A stretch of 5,939 nucleotides of DNA from positions 1 to 5,939 of the forward strand of contig CALZUY010000124.1 of assembly GCA_945829445.1 (NCBI GenBank). Reading direction: 5' to 3'. Within the stretch, counting starts at the first letter, position 1, and each line of letters starts with the position of its first letter. This DNA is from Butyricicoccus_A sp945486175 (GTDB lineage Bacteria; Bacillota; Clostridia; Oscillospirales; Butyricicoccaceae). The notes beneath the pieces are model-generated. The model did no database searches. It saw only the letters and a list, made by a program, of their open reading frames with translations, and was not told the DNA's origin. Positions 5,366 through 5,939 of this stretch are shown here, in pieces. Position numbers and translations under genes: made by a program.

Positions 5366-5394
5366 TTTACAAACAATGTCAGTGTTGCTATAAT
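5366..5394 (+). promoter_or_regulatory. Strong SigA-type promoter of tRNA-Arg
   Basis: TTTACA (5366-5371), a 17-base spacer and a perfect TATAAT (5389-5394), preceded by TGC for an extended -10. The predicted start near 5401 leaves a leader of about seven bases before the tRNA at 5408. Its -35 faces the hydE -35 (5345-5350) with only 15 bases between them. Confidence 0.88.
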
Positions 5395-5407
5395 AACAAA
5401 TAGATAC

Positions 5408-5484
5408 GCGCCCGTAGCTCAGCTGGATAGAGCGTTAGACTCCGACTCTAAAGGCCATGCGTTCGAATCGCACCGGGCGTACCA
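5408..5484 (+). tRNA. tRNA-Arg, anticodon CCG
   Basis: A 77-base cloverleaf with encoded CCA. The acceptor arms are GCGCCCG (5408-5414) and CGGGCGT (5474-5480), the discriminator is A5481 and CCA is 5482-5484. The D stem is GCTC/GAGC, the anticodon stem TTAGA/TCTAA encloses CTCCGAC with the anticodon CCG at 5442-5444, the variable loop is five bases, and the T arm is ATGCG-TTCGAAT-CGCAC. The anticodon reads the Arg codon CGG. Two pairs are unusual: G1-U72 at the tip of the acceptor stem is a wobble and A49-C65 at the base of the T stem is a mismatch. The strong promoter and terminator on either side show a single-gene unit. Confidence 0.96.
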
Positions 5485-5487
5485 CTT

Positions 5488-5524
5488 AAAACCGCTTGAA
5501 TCGTAAGATTTGAGCGGTTTTTTT
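5488..5524 (+). terminator. Intrinsic terminator of tRNA-Arg
   Basis: ACCGCTTGAATC (5491-5502) pairs with GATTTGAGCGGT (5507-5518) across a GTAA loop; the stem is 12 pairs including two G-U wobbles, extended by AAA/TTT. It is followed by seven T in total (5518-5524). It begins three bases after the CCA, so the precursor has a very short 3' trailer. Confidence 0.93.
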
Positions 5525-5751
5525 CATACTTTTAGAACATTTTACTCTTATGTATTTGGGGCTGACAACATCTGCTGCTTTTCTAACAACTATTTCTTAT
5601 TCGGTGCTTAGAAGTTTTCTGAGGTGGTTCTATGTCAAGATTTTAAACAAAATAAGCAGTTCCCTATAAAATCTCATCAGATCAGTGGAAAATCTTTAGA
5701 TTGGGTGGCTTAAAAGTACTTCTCAATGTGATCGAACGACTGAATTGTCAT
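5525..5751. other. AT-rich gene-free stretch between the tRNA unit and the CRISPR array
   Basis: About 227 bases, visibly richer in A and T than the genes to the left. The longest plus-strand frame noted is about 39 codons (5550-5669) with no ribosome binding site. A GAGGTGG followed by an ATG near 5632 opens a frame of only four codons. I see no further CRISPR repeat at the expected 65-69 base spacing, no transposase motif, and no repeat of the tRNA 3' end. It could be decayed array-flanking DNA or a remnant of an integrated element, but nothing shows which. Confidence 0.5.
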
Positions 5752-5939
5752 ATTTCGTTTTCTCAATAAATATCATCAAAACACAGCGCAGATCAACTTG
5801 CCGGACAAGATCATTGTCGCGTTTCAATTCCTCAATAGGTATCGTCAAAAGCACAGGAATCTGTGCTGGATACATTTTTAGATGAGTTTCAATTCCTCAA
5901 TAGGTATCATCAAAAGCGCCGCGATACCGGTTGGTGCGC
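5752..5939 (-). CRISPR. CRISPR array, trailer end, cut by the right edge
   Basis: Three copies of a repeat of about 31 bases lie at 5752-5782, 5821-5851 and 5886-5916, with unlike spacers of 38 and 34 bases and part of a third spacer to 5939. The second and third copies begin GTTTCAATTCCTCAATAGGT on the plus strand and differ at one base (G5844 versus A5909). The first has 7 differences from the third, so it is a degenerate terminal repeat. Read on the minus strand, the intact repeats end in ATTGAAAC, the common 3' end of type I and III repeats that forms the crRNA 5' handle. Both signs place transcription on the minus strand and the leader beyond the right edge. Repeat and spacer lengths suggest type I-B or III; no cas gene is in the window, so the type is not settled. 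Confidence 0.88.

Noticed and set aside
5550..5669. Short plus-strand frame of about 39 codons in the AT-rich gap
   Set aside because: No ribosome binding site and no recognisable features; such a frame is expected by chance in AT-rich DNA.
5715..5745. Possible extra degenerate CRISPR repeat (TTCTCAATGTGATC resembles part of the repeat)
   Set aside because: Only a six-base core matches and it lies 40 bases from the first repeat instead of 65-69, so it does not fit the array period.

Overview
The window looks like chromosomal DNA of an anaerobic, mid-GC member of the Clostridia (Bacillota), possibly of the Oscillospirales. The evidence is a HydE maturase for [FeFe] hydrogenase, a YqhD/Bdh-type iron alcohol dehydrogenase, strong purine-rich ribosome binding sites, SigA-like promoters and intrinsic terminators. 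The placement is inferred from gene content only, and no species can be named.

Layout. Positions 1-106 (minus) hold the first 35 codons of iolE (inosose dehydratase, inositol breakdown), cut by the left edge. Positions 107-443 are a regulatory gap with the iolE promoter and the terminator of the next gene. An AraC-family regulator (444-1376, minus) lies upstream of iolE on the same strand and may control inositol genes. Divergent from it are ogt (1518-2033, plus; repair of alkylated DNA) and an iron-dependent alcohol dehydrogenase (2109-3290, plus) with its own promoter. Converging on the dehydrogenase is naxE (3312-3953, minus), a stand-alone NAD(P)HX epimerase. Its stop codon sits inside the terminator hairpin between the two genes. 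Next come a small, very acidic protein of unknown function (3995-4246, plus) and hydE (4230-5282, minus), whose 3' ends overlap by 17 bases. hydE and a tRNA-Arg(CCG) gene (5408-5484, plus) diverge from back-to-back promoters. After the tRNA terminator, about 230 bases of AT-rich DNA without a gene lead into a CRISPR array that starts at 5752 and runs off the right edge.

How it fits together. The genes are mostly single units or pairs with their own signals, not one pathway. A loose theme is anaerobic redox metabolism: hydrogenase maturation, NAD(P)H-linked aldehyde/alcohol conversion and repair of damaged NAD(P)H. The observations most worth following are: the CRISPR array, whose degenerate end repeat and ATTGAAAC motif agree that its leader lies beyond the right edge; the hydE/small gene/naxE arrangement, which resembles a non-contiguous operon; a perfect palindrome on the hydE promoter; and HydE lacking C-terminal cysteines. 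No clearly new defence or mobile system with protein genes is visible inside the window.
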